A DNA stretch of 21,173 nucleotides, taken from assembly GCA_045544195.1 (NCBI GenBank), contig JAZPYO010000021.1, positions 1-21,173 of the forward strand, read 5' to 3'. The notes under the pieces were generated by a model that was given only the letters and a program-made list of their open reading frames with translations, searched no databases and was not told where the DNA came from. This document shows, in pieces, positions 6,705 to 13,881 of the stretch. The first letter of the stretch is position 1. The number at the start of each line of letters is the position of its first letter. The DNA is from RGIG7213 sp045544195 (lineage in GTDB: Bacteria; Bacillota; Clostridia; Oscillospirales; CAG-272). Made by a program: the position numbers and the translations under genes.

Positions 6705-8129
6705 TTATTTAGGCAATTTTAACGTTGCCTTGAAAAGATCTCCGTCAAGGGTGATCATAAGCTCTCCGCCCTGCGCTGCGGCAAGCCCCTTTGCGATTGA
6801 AAGCCCCAGACCGTTTCCCTCGGAATTTCTTGAATTGTCCGCTCTTGTGAATCTTTCCGTCAGCTCGTCTGCATTTATGCACAGCATACAGGCAGATGTG
6901 TTCTTGAATGTAACGCTCACATGATCCGTCTTTTCACTCAGCTCAACATAAACACGTGTGCCCGGCATAGCGTATTTGTATATGTTATTCAGCAGATTGT
7001 CAAATATACGCCACAGATGTCTGCCGTCTGCATTTACGAATACATCGCCGCTTGGCTTATTTGAAATTACCGTAAGGCTCTTTTCGCAGAACCGCTCTGA
7101 ATACTCTCCGAGCGCCTGATCTATAAGAACGTCAGCCTTTATTATCTCGGGCTTTACCTCAATGTTGCCCGTTTGCGCCTTTGATGCCTCAAGCAGATCG
7201 TCTATCAGCCTTTTAAGACGCTCCGACTGTCTTAACAAAACGGCGGCATATTCCGTTATTCTTTCGTTTTCGGTCTTTTCCCTGCAAATAAGGTCAGAGT
7301 AGCTGATCACCGATGTGAGCGGCGTTTTCAAATCGTGCGTGACGTTCGTTATAAGCTCCGTTTTCATCCGCTCGCTCTTCATTCTTTTTTCCACCTCTGT
7401 GGATATTCCGCAAGATATCGTGTTGAGCGTTTCAGCGTGCGCCTTAAGCTCCAATATCATTCCGTCGGTGTTTATCCTTGCGTTTCCCGCGCTTTCGGAT
7501 ATCTGCTCAGCGCCTTTTTTCAGCCGCTTAAGATTTGAAAAGAAATATACCGTCAGAATGAACAGAACAGCCCGCGAAAGCATAAACGTGACAAGAAAAA
7601 GCTGCGGGGCATAATGCTTTTCAAATATAAAAAATGTAAAAAGATCAAAAAAAGAAATCAACAGAAAGATCAGCGATGCCTTAAGCGCCAACGGCACAGA
7701 GCAAATGATGTATTTAAGTATGACATATACATAATACAGAACAGAACGCTTGAAAAACTCCCTTGCCTTTATGCTCGATGTTGCTGTTACGGCAATGCCG
7801 AGAAAACACGAAATGCCTGCCGTCACGTAGATCAGAATATAAGGAATACACAGATACGGAATATCGTCTATATCCAATTCCTTTGCGAAATAATATCCTG
7901 CAAAAAGTCCGAAAAGCACGAAAAATACGAGTATTTCGACGGGGATCCTGTAAAGAGGACCCTTGTATATCCCGTCAATGCCGTTGCGCTTGCCGCTTGA
8001 TACAAGGACTGCAACTGTGCAGGTAAACGTCAGAAGGGCGAACGATGCGATAAATACGAGCATCATATCCTTTATTGAATATAAAGCGTTTGCAATCGTC
8101 CAAAGCAAAAGATATGCATCGTTTTGCAC
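6705..8129 (-). pseudogene. Sensor histidine kinase, C-terminal part (frameshifted gene)
   Basis: This frame carries most of a membrane histidine kinase. There are about six hydrophobic segments over the first 200 residues, then a short linker. The dimerisation helix has the phospho-acceptor His in NVTHDLKTPLTS. The ATPase domain has N-box NLLNNIYKY and G-box GNGLGLSIAKG. The enzyme would autophosphorylate and pass phosphate to the regulator encoded upstream. The frame has no proper start: a GTG near 8129 lacks a ribosome site. Its upstream sequence continues the kinase N-terminus in a different frame (8072-8548). Adding one base in the short A-run at 8165-8168 would join them into a product of about 613 residues. 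Confidence 0.85.
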
Positions 8130-8548
8130 AGGCTCTTGCGATACGGTAAGGGTAAGGGTGTGCGTTTTGTGTCGGTGTACGACTGCTCGACTATTATCAT
8201 ATCGGTGAAAACATAGGGGCTGTCGGTCTTTTCTCCTACGGAATAAACGATCTGCCCGTTTTCATCCCTGCATTCAAAATGATCTATGTTTTTGCTTTTC
8301 AGATACTCGCTTGCGTATTCGTTATTCGGAGTATTTACAAGACATCTGCTGTAAAGTGCCGACATATCGTTATACGCAGTATATGAATAGGTGTTTTTTA
8401 TGAATAATGCTTTTGATGACGAATACGCCCCCGCATCAGCCATATATACCGTTGCAATGCAGAAAACAAATGTGGAAAGCGCAAACGATACTGTAAGGAT
8501 AAACAGTATGACCTTGAACCACATTGAGTATATAACTCTGTTCTTCAT
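8072..8548 (-). pseudogene. Sensor histidine kinase, N-terminal sensor part (frameshifted gene)
   Basis: This frame encodes the start of the kinase: a transmembrane helix at about residues 8-32, then an extracytoplasmic region of roughly 95 residues that ends in an unrelated tail after the frameshift. The start at 8548 is chosen because its ATG overlaps the stop of the response regulator gene (ATGA), with a GGGGGAAAGG ribosome site just upstream. A longer frame to 8584 is not needed. The true reading is lost around 8160-8175, where the downstream frame supplies the next transmembrane segment. Whether this is mutation or a sequence error cannot be told here. Confidence 0.75.
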
Positions 8549-9243
8549 AGCCTTTCCCCCTCTATCTTGTATCCCTGCCCCCATACTACCTTGAGGTATC
8601 GCGGATGTGCGGGGTCTATTTCGATCTTTTCACGCAGATGGCGTATATGCACGGCGACGGTATTATCCGCGCCTATCGGCACATCGTTCCACACGCTGTG
8701 ATATATCTCTTTAGGGGAAAACACCTTTCCGCAGTTGAGCATAAGCAGCTTCAGTATCTCGTATTCCTTCGGGGTAAGATTTACCGCCTGACCGTCAAGA
8801 CTCACCTTTTTTGCGTCGTCGTCAAGCTCTATCGAGCCGATGACGACCCTTCTGCTTTCCTGCTTTATACCGCTTCCCAAAAGCATATATCTTCGTAGCT
8901 GTGAGCGTACCCTCGCGATCACCTCAACGGGATTGAACGGCTTTGTTATATAATCGTCAGCCCCCGTGTCAAGTCCTAAAACCTTGTCGCACTCCTCGCT
9001 CTTTGCCGTCAGCAGTATTATCGGCACGTTGCTGTGACTGCGTATTTTCGCCGTGGCGGAAATTCCGTCAAGCATCGGCATCATAACATCCATCAAAACA
9101 AGGTGTATTTCGTTTTCCGATACCGCTTTTACTGCCTGCTGTCCGTTTTCGGCGGTGAAAAAGCAGTATTCGGGATTGCTTAAATATATTTTCAGGGCGT
9201 TTACTATATCCTTTTCGTCATCGCATATCAGTATATTATACAT
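8545..9243 (-). CDS. OmpR/PhoB-family response regulator
   Basis: The 232-residue protein has a receiver domain (about 1-115) with acidic residues CDDE, phospho-acceptor Asp in LMDVMMP near residue 52, LTAK threonine and the ITKPF lysine. A winged-helix DNA-binding domain follows (about 130-230) with LTPKEYEILKLLM and the terminal GYKIE. It should be activated by the adjacent kinase and bind DNA as a dimer. The ATG is followed 3' by the kinase gene with a 4-bp ATGA overlap, so both are made from one mRNA. A strong promoter and a palindrome lie just upstream, which suggests autoregulation. The regulated process is unknown. pdaA and the second deacetylase downstream are candidates for co-regulation. 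Confidence 0.93.
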   Translation of the reverse strand: MYNILICDDEKDIVNALKIYLSNPEYCFFTAENGQQAVKAVSENEIHLVLMDVMMPMLDGISATAKIRSHSNVPIILLTAKSEECDKVLGLDTGADDYITKPFNPVEVIARVRSQLRRYMLLGSGIKQESRRVVIGSIELDDDAKKVSLDGQAVNLTPKEYEILKLLMLNCGKVFSPKEIYHSVWNDVPIGADNTVAVHIRHLREKIEIDPAHPRYLKVVWGQGYKIEGERL

Positions 9244-9274
9244 AAAGCCTTGTCACATCCTTTCGCTGTATAGC

Positions 9275-9303
9275 ATTATACCACCGACAAGATTAAATGT
9301 AAA
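9275..9303 (-). promoter_or_regulatory. Promoter of the two-component operon
   Basis: On the minus strand, TTTACA (9298-9303) and a perfect TATAAT (9275-9280) have a 17-bp spacer. The response regulator ATG is about 30 bp beyond the -10 box. Confidence 0.75.
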
Positions 9304-9314
9304 GGTGCGGAAAG

Positions 9315-9331
9315 ATTAAGATTTTCTTAAT
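9315..9331. promoter_or_regulatory. Candidate operator palindrome between divergent promoters
   Basis: ATTAAGA (9315-9321) and TCTTAAT (9325-9331) form a perfect 7-bp inverted repeat around TTT. It starts 11 bp upstream of the -35 box of the two-component operon and lies 27 bp before the divergent -35 at 9359. Position and AT-rich TTAAGA/TCTTAA sequence fit an OmpR-family binding site for autoregulation. No experimental motif is available here. Confidence 0.45.
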
Positions 9332-9358
9332 GTTGATAAAAAACGGCTTTGCTATCCA

Positions 9359-9387
9359 TTGACAAAACGGTGCTGTTATGGTAAAAT
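9359..9387 (+). promoter_or_regulatory. Promoter of the 33-aa ORF-rsuA-tex operon
   Basis: TTGACA (9359-9364) and TAAAAT (9382-9387) are 17 bp apart. TG at 9379-9380 gives an extended -10. This is among the best promoter matches in the window. The leader to the first ATG at 9460 is about 65 nt. Confidence 0.75.
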
Positions 9388-9426
9388 ATTTTATACTGCG
9401 CTTTTTGAACGAATAAAAAAAGCGTC

Positions 9427-9451
9427 ATCTCCGCATAATTCATACGGAGGT
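9427..9451 (+). promoter_or_regulatory. Hairpin that would mask a Shine-Dalgarno sequence
   Basis: Bases 9427-9433 (ATCTCCG) can pair with 9445-9451 (CGGAGGT), with one G-U pair and an 11-base loop. The 3' arm is the ribosome site of the 33-codon ORF at 9460. In the closed form this site would be hidden. A temperature, protein or ligand switch is conceivable but unproven. Confidence 0.4.
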
Positions 9452-9459
9452 GCATATCA

Positions 9460-9561
9460 ATGAAAAGTATATTTAAAAGATTTATGATAGGCTTCGTGCT
9501 GGGACTGCTCACATCGTCAGCTCTTTTTGCATCGGTGCTTGTCAGGGTGTACGGTTTATGA
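9460..9561 (+). CDS. 33-residue single-pass membrane protein or leader peptide
   Basis: A short frame with a strong CGGAGGT ribosome site 8 bases before ATG encodes MKSIFKRFMIGF, then a continuous hydrophobic stretch, ending VRVYGL. Positive residues at the start and one membrane span of about 20 residues fit a small inner-membrane protein. Its TGA overlaps the ATG of the pseudouridine synthase (ATGA at 9558-9561), and no separate ribosome site for rsuA is evident apart from sequence inside this ORF. It may therefore act in translational coupling as well as, or instead of, as a protein. The frame is too short for usual gene finders. Confidence 0.55.
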   Translation: MKSIFKRFMIGFVLGLLTSSALFASVLVRVYGL

Positions 9562-10274
9562 GGCTTGATAAATTTTTTACGCACGCAGGTCTGCTCAGCA
9601 GAAAGGAGTGTGCATCGGCGTGTAAAAACGGCAGAATAACGGTAAACGGCATCTGCGTTAAGGATTGCTCCGCGCATATAAACGAAAAAACGGACAGTAT
9701 AGCTCTTGACGGGCAAGATGTTTCGTACAGCGAATACGTTTATATTATGCTCAATAAGCCGTCAGGGTATGTAAGCTCAACGGATGAGCCGGGGGAGCAT
9801 ACAGTCCTTGAGCTGCTTTCGGAAACGGATGTAAAGATCGGCGTTTTCCCTTGCGGAAGACTCGATAAGGATACGACAGGGCTGCTCATTATGACGAGCG
9901 ACGGGCCCGCCTGCCACAGAGCGCTTGCTCCGAAAAGCCATGTTGAAAAGAAATATGAATTTGAGTGCGCTGATGTTCTTTGTTCGTCAGATGTTGAAAA
10001 AATGACACGCGGTATAACGCTTGCCGACGGGTATACGACCCTGCCGTGCGAAATATCGCTCACAGGCTCAAAAAGCGGAATTATTACTCTCAGGGAAGGA
10101 AAGTACCACCAGATAAAGCGGATGCTCGGGGCAGTGGGAAATAAGATAACACGTCTTAAACGCATATCGTTCGGCGCTATAGCTCTTGACGGGGAGCTTT
10201 CAGAGGGAGAGTGGAGATATCTTACCGATTCCGAAAGGGAATCGTTTACAGGACATAACACGGATAAGGAGTGA
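9558..10274 (+). CDS. rsuA: 16S rRNA pseudouridine synthase, RsuA type
   Basis: RsuA isomerises a uridine in small-subunit rRNA to pseudouridine. The 238 residues show an S4 RNA-binding domain (about 1-50, MRLDKFFTHAG and SRKE). The catalytic domain follows, with YIMLNKPSG and the motif GRLDKDTTGLLIM holding the catalytic Asp103, and a late GKYHQIKRML. The N-terminal MRLDKFF and the KPSGYVSSTDE style favour the RsuA/YtzG subgroup over RluB. The ATG overlaps the preceding 33-codon ORF by 4 bp. The next gene, tex, starts 5 bp after the stop, with its ribosome site in the end of this gene. Confidence 0.88.
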   Translation: MRLDKFFTHAGLLSRKECASACKNGRITVNGICVKDCSAHINEKTDSIALDGQDVSYSEYVYIMLNKPSGYVSSTDEPGEHTVLELLSETDVKIGVFPCGRLDKDTTGLLIMTSDGPACHRALAPKSHVEKKYEFECADVLCSSDVEKMTRGITLADGYTTLPCEISLTGSKSGIITLREGKYHQIKRMLGAVGNKITRLKRISFGAIALDGELSEGEWRYLTDSERESFTGHNTDKE

Positions 10275-10279
10275 TAAAA

Positions 10280-12445
10280 ATGGATATTCTGAAGACACTT
10301 GCCAAGGAATTTGATCTTAAGGACCATCAGGTCGTAAACACAGTTGAGCTTATAGACGCAGGCAATACGATACCCTTTATTGCGCGATACAGAAAGGAAG
10401 CGACAGGCTCGCTTGACGATACTGTGCTGAGAAACCTGTTTGACAGGCTGAACTACCTTCGCAACCTTGAAAAAAGAAAGGAAGAGGTGCGTGCATCCAT
10501 CGAGGAGCAGGGAAAGCTCACGGACGAGATAGTAGCAGCTCTTGAAAAGGCACAGATACTTACAGAGGTAGAGGACATATACCGTCCGTTCAAGCCGAAG
10601 CGTAAAACAAGGGCATCTGTTGCAAGAGAAAAGGGGCTGGAGCCGCTCGCGCAGCTCATTTTTGAGCAAAGAGAAAAATACGATACGCCCATAGCGCAGG
10701 CCGCAGAGGCTTTTGTCGATGAGGAAAAGGGTGTTGAGGATGCTCAGCAGGCACTTGCGGGAGCGCTTGACATCATTGCAGAGGACGTTTCCGACGATGC
10801 TGAAATAAGAAAGGAAATAAGAAAATATACATACGATAACGGAACCGTCGTAAGCGAAAAGGCAAAGGATGAGGAAAGCGTTTATGAAATGTATTATGAG
10901 TATTCCGAAAAGGTAAGCAAGATACCGCACCACAGAATACTTGCCATAAACAGAGGCGAAAAGGACGAGTTTCTCAAGGTCGGCATACAGATCGGCAAGG
11001 AGTCCGTTATCGATCTGATGCTTAAAAGAGTCGTAACCAATAAAAACAGCGAAGCGTATGAGTATGTATGCAATGCCGTTTCGGACGGATACGAAAGACT
11101 TATAGCTCCTTCAATAGAAAGAGAGATACGCACAGATCTTTTCGATGTTGCCTGCGAGGGTGCAATAAAGCTCTTTGCGGAGAATTTGAAAAATCTTCTT
11201 ATGTCCCCGCCCCTTAAGGGTAAAACGACGCTCGGACTTGACCCCGGATACAGAACGGGCTGTAAGCTCGCCGTTGTCGATAAAACGGGCAAGGTCCTCG
11301 ATACAGCGGTAATATACCCCACAATGAAGCAGGACTACAAAATAGAGGAAGCAAAAAAGGTAGTAAAGGGACTTATACAGAAATACGGCGTAAATGTCGT
11401 TGCGATAGGAAACGGAACGGCATCAAAGGAATCGGAAATATTCATTTCGGGCGTTCTCAAGGAGCTTGACTGCGGCTGTAAATACATAATGGTAAGCGAG
11501 GCGGGCGCATCCGTATATTCCGCATCAAAGCTCGCCGCAGAGGAATTTCCCGATTTTGACGTAACACAGAGAAGCGCCGTTTCAATAGCGCGCAGACTGC
11601 AGGATCCCCTTGCCGAATTGGTAAAGATAGACCCTAAATCTATCGGAGTCGGTCAGTACCAGCACGATATGAAGCCCGCAAGACTTGACGAGGCGCTCAG
11701 CGGCGTTGTAGAGGACTGTGTAAACTCTGTCGGGGTTGACCTTAATACCGCATCGCATTCATTGCTTTCGTACATTTCGGGTATAAATGCGGCATCGGCA
11801 AAGAATATCGTTAAATACCGCGAGGAAAACGGGGAATTTTCAAGCAGAGCACAGCTTCTTAAGGTGCCGAGAATAGGCGCTAAGGCGTATGAACAGTGCG
11901 CGGGCTTTCTGAGAGTTCCCGGCGGTAAGGAGATACTTGACAATACAGGCGTTCACCCCGAATCGTACGAGGCGGCGAAAAAGCTGCTTGAAAGATACGG
12001 ATATACCGACGAGGATGTTGCAAGCGGAAATCTCGTTTTACTTTCCGAAAAGATAAAGCAGGAAGGAAAGAGCAAGGTATGCCAGCAGCTCGGCATCGGC
12101 GAGCCTACTCTTGACGACATCGTAAAGGAGCTGCAAAAGCCGGGCAGAGATATACGCGACAGCTTCCCGTCACCTATACTCAGAGAGGATATTCTCGATA
12201 TGGCAGACCTTAAGCCCGATATGGAGCTTACGGGAGTTGTCCGTAACGTTATCGACTTCGGCGCATTCGTTGACATCGGCGTTCATCAGGACGGACTTGT
12301 GCATGTTTCAAGACTTTCGACAAAATACGTAAAGCATCCGTCGGAGGTCGTATCTGTCGGAGATCAGGTCACCGTGTGGGTGATCGACGTTGATGTAAAG
12401 CGCAAAAGGATATCGCTTACAATGATAAAGCCGAAGGGCAAATGA
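10280..12445 (+). CDS. tex: Tex family RNA-binding transcription accessory protein
   Basis: Tex binds nucleic acids and influences transcription and toxin expression in several bacteria; its exact action is not settled. The 721 residues have the usual order: helical N-terminal region with IPFIARYRKE (about 30-40); a YqgF/RuvC-like domain beginning TTLGLDPGYRTGCKLAV near residue 315; helix-hairpin-helix motifs with LNTASHSLLSYISGI and VPRIGAKAYEQ (about 490-545); and a C-terminal S1 domain from about 644 (GVVRNVIDFGAFVDIG). I use ATG 10280, preceded by AAGGAG at an 8-base spacing. A GTG at 10271 in the same frame lies inside the ribosome site. It ends the operon. Only an AT-only palindrome (12446-12461) follows. 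Confidence 0.96.
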   Translation: MDILKTLAKEFDLKDHQVVNTVELIDAGNTIPFIARYRKEATGSLDDTVLRNLFDRLNYLRNLEKRKEEVRASIEEQGKLTDEIVAALEKAQILTEVEDIYRPFKPKRKTRASVAREKGLEPLAQLIFEQREKYDTPIAQAAEAFVDEEKGVEDAQQALAGALDIIAEDVSDDAEIRKEIRKYTYDNGTVVSEKAKDEESVYEMYYEYSEKVSKIPHHRILAINRGEKDEFLKVGIQIGKESVIDLMLKRVVTNKNSEAYEYVCNAVSDGYERLIAPSIEREIRTDLFDVACEGAIKLFAENLKNLLMSPPLKGKTTLGLDPGYRTGCKLAVVDKTGKVLDTAVIYPTMKQDYKIEEAKKVVKGLIQKYGVNVVAIGNGTASKESEIFISGVLKELDCGCKYIMVSEAGASVYSASKLAAEEFPDFDVTQRSAVSIARRLQDPLAELVKIDPKSIGVGQYQHDMKPARLDEALSGVVEDCVNSVGVDLNTASHSLLSYISGINAASAKNIVKYREENGEFSSRAQLLKVPRIGAKAYEQCAGFLRVPGGKEILDNTGVHPESYEAAKKLLERYGYTDEDVASGNLVLLSEKIKQEGKSKVCQQLGIGEPTLDDIVKELQKPGRDIRDSFPSPILREDILDMADLKPDMELTGVVRNVIDFGAFVDIGVHQDGLVHVSRLSTKYVKHPSEVVSVGDQVTVWVIDVDVKRKRISLTMIKPKGK

Positions 12446-12556
12446 TTTTAATATATTAAAAAATACTCGTTTTCTCGGTCTTTGTTTAAAATATTGTTCA
12501 AAAATCTTTGTGCAATATATACAAAGTAAAAACCGAAATTTTGGGGAATAAACACC

Positions 12557-12585
12557 TTTAAAAATGCATTCGTTTTTGTTATAAT
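12557..12585 (+). promoter_or_regulatory. Promoter of the sugar ABC ATPase gene
   Basis: A perfect TATAAT (12580-12585) with an extended TG at 12577-12578 follows a weak TTTAAA -35 (12557-12562) at 17 bp. The 70-nt leader contains a small hairpin, with GTCGG (12613-12617) pairing CCGAC (12622-12626), and then GGAGG at 12641-12645. I found no clear cre-like operator. Confidence 0.65.
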
Positions 12586-12655
12586 ACAAATGTTAAAATG
12601 AAAAAGTGTATTGTCGGATTGCCGACGGTACTGAATTTATGGAGGATTTTGAATA

Positions 12656-13768
12656 ATGGCAAGCTTATCTTTAAAGCACATCTACAAGAAATATCCCGGC
12701 GGCGTTGTAGCTGTTTCCGACTTCTGTCTTGAAGTAAAGGACAAAGAGTTTATTATCTTCGTTGGTCCTTCCGGTTGCGGTAAGTCAACAACGCTCCGTA
12801 TGATCGCAGGTCTTGAGGAGATCACAGAGGGCGAACTTTTCATCGGCGACAGATTGGTAAATGACGTTGCCCCCAAGGACAGAGATATCGCGATGGTGTT
12901 CCAGAACTACGCTCTGTATCCCCATATGACCGTATTTGAAAATATGGCGTTTGGCTTGAAGCTCCGCAAGACACCCAAGGCTGAGATCAAGCGCAGAGTT
13001 GAAGAGGCTGCCCGTATTCTTGATATAGAGCACTTGCTTGAAAGACGTCCTAAAGCTCTTTCCGGTGGTCAGAAGCAGCGTGTTGCTTTGGGCCGTGCTA
13101 TCGTTCGTAATCCTAAGGTATTCTTGCTTGACGAGCCTTTGTCAAACCTTGACGCTAAGCTCCGCGCAGCCATGCGTTCAGAGCTTACAAAGCTCCACAA
13201 GAAGCTCGAAACAACGTTCGTATACGTTACGCACGACCAGGTAGAGGCTATGACGATGGCTACGCGTATCGTTGTTATGAAGGACGGTAAGATCCAGCAG
13301 GTAGATACACCTCAAAACCTCTACGATAAGCCTAACAGACTGTTCGTTGCAGGCTTTATCGGCACACCTCAGATGAACTTCATCGAGTCCAAGCTCGTTA
13401 AGGAAGGCTCCGATGTGTATGTGGAATTCTCAGGCAACAAGATGAAGCTTCCCGCAGAAAAGGCGAACGCTCCCGAGCTTCAGGAGTATATCGGCAAGGA
13501 GGTCATCGCAGGACTTCGTCCCGAATGCATCCACGATGAGCCTATGTATCTGTCACAGTTCGCTGATACAACTATTGATACTTACGTTGAAGTTACCGAG
13601 CTTATGGGTGCGGAGATCTATCTGTACCTCAAGACAGGTGAAACAAACCTCATCGCGCGTGTTTCCTCTCGCTCACAGGCAAGAGCAGGCGACAGCATCA
13701 AGGTTGCATTTGATGTTGCGAGAATGCACATATTTGACAAAGACACGGAAGAGTGCATAATCCACTGA
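12656..13768 (+). CDS. ugpC: Carbohydrate ABC transporter ATP-binding protein (UgpC/MsmK/MalK type)
   Basis: The cytoplasmic ATPase powers CUT1-family sugar importers. The 370-residue length is typical. Walker A GPSGCGKS is at residues 37-44. The Q-loop is VFQNYALYPHMTV, the ABC signature LSGGQKQRVALGRA, Walker B VFLLDEPLSNLDA and the switch His in VTHDQVEA. The C-terminal third is the regulatory TOBE region. The GGAGG ribosome site is strong. Codon use is unlike the neighbours (many CGT, GCT and CCT codons), which suggests high expression. No permease or binding-protein gene is adjacent, so it may serve several transporters, as MsmK does in streptococci. The symbol marks the family, not a known substrate. 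Confidence 0.93.
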   Translation: MASLSLKHIYKKYPGGVVAVSDFCLEVKDKEFIIFVGPSGCGKSTTLRMIAGLEEITEGELFIGDRLVNDVAPKDRDIAMVFQNYALYPHMTVFENMAFGLKLRKTPKAEIKRRVEEAARILDIEHLLERRPKALSGGQKQRVALGRAIVRNPKVFLLDEPLSNLDAKLRAAMRSELTKLHKKLETTFVYVTHDQVEAMTMATRIVVMKDGKIQQVDTPQNLYDKPNRLFVAGFIGTPQMNFIESKLVKEGSDVYVEFSGNKMKLPAEKANAPELQEYIGKEVIAGLRPECIHDEPMYLSQFADTTIDTYVEVTELMGAEIYLYLKTGETNLIARVSSRSQARAGDSIKVAFDVARMHIFDKDTEECIIH

Positions 13769-13788
13769 TAACAGATAATTGAAATATC

Positions 13789-13826
13789 AAAGCAGTCGAT
13801 AACAGCTCACGCCGTTCGACTGCTTT
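13789..13826 (+). terminator. Probable terminator after the ABC ATPase gene
   Basis: A perfect 10-bp stem, AAAGCAGTCG (13789-13798) with CGACTGCTTT (13817-13826), encloses an 18-base loop 20 bp after the stop codon. The trailing sequence is only moderately T-rich, so termination may be partial and the lipoprotein gene downstream may share some transcript. No separate promoter is obvious before 13882. Confidence 0.55.
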
Positions 13827-13881
13827 GCTGCTATTAAGACAGCTTAACCGACCGCCGTATTATCGGCAGAATGGAGAATTT

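Noticed and set aside
7614..8000. Plus-strand frame, 128 codons
   Set aside because: Antisense to the kinase membrane segments, and the product is highly basic and unlike a protein.
10271..10279. GTG start for tex
   Set aside because: It lies inside the AAGGAG region, and ATG 10280 has the correct spacing.
9740..10933. 397-codon minus-strand frame
   Set aside because: It lies opposite rsuA and tex, which have clear domains. The translation is low in complexity and cysteine/serine-rich with no ribosome site.
12446..12461. 16-bp AT-only palindrome after tex
   Set aside because: Perfect, but it contains no G or C, so it is unlikely to end transcription alone. Not called as a terminator.
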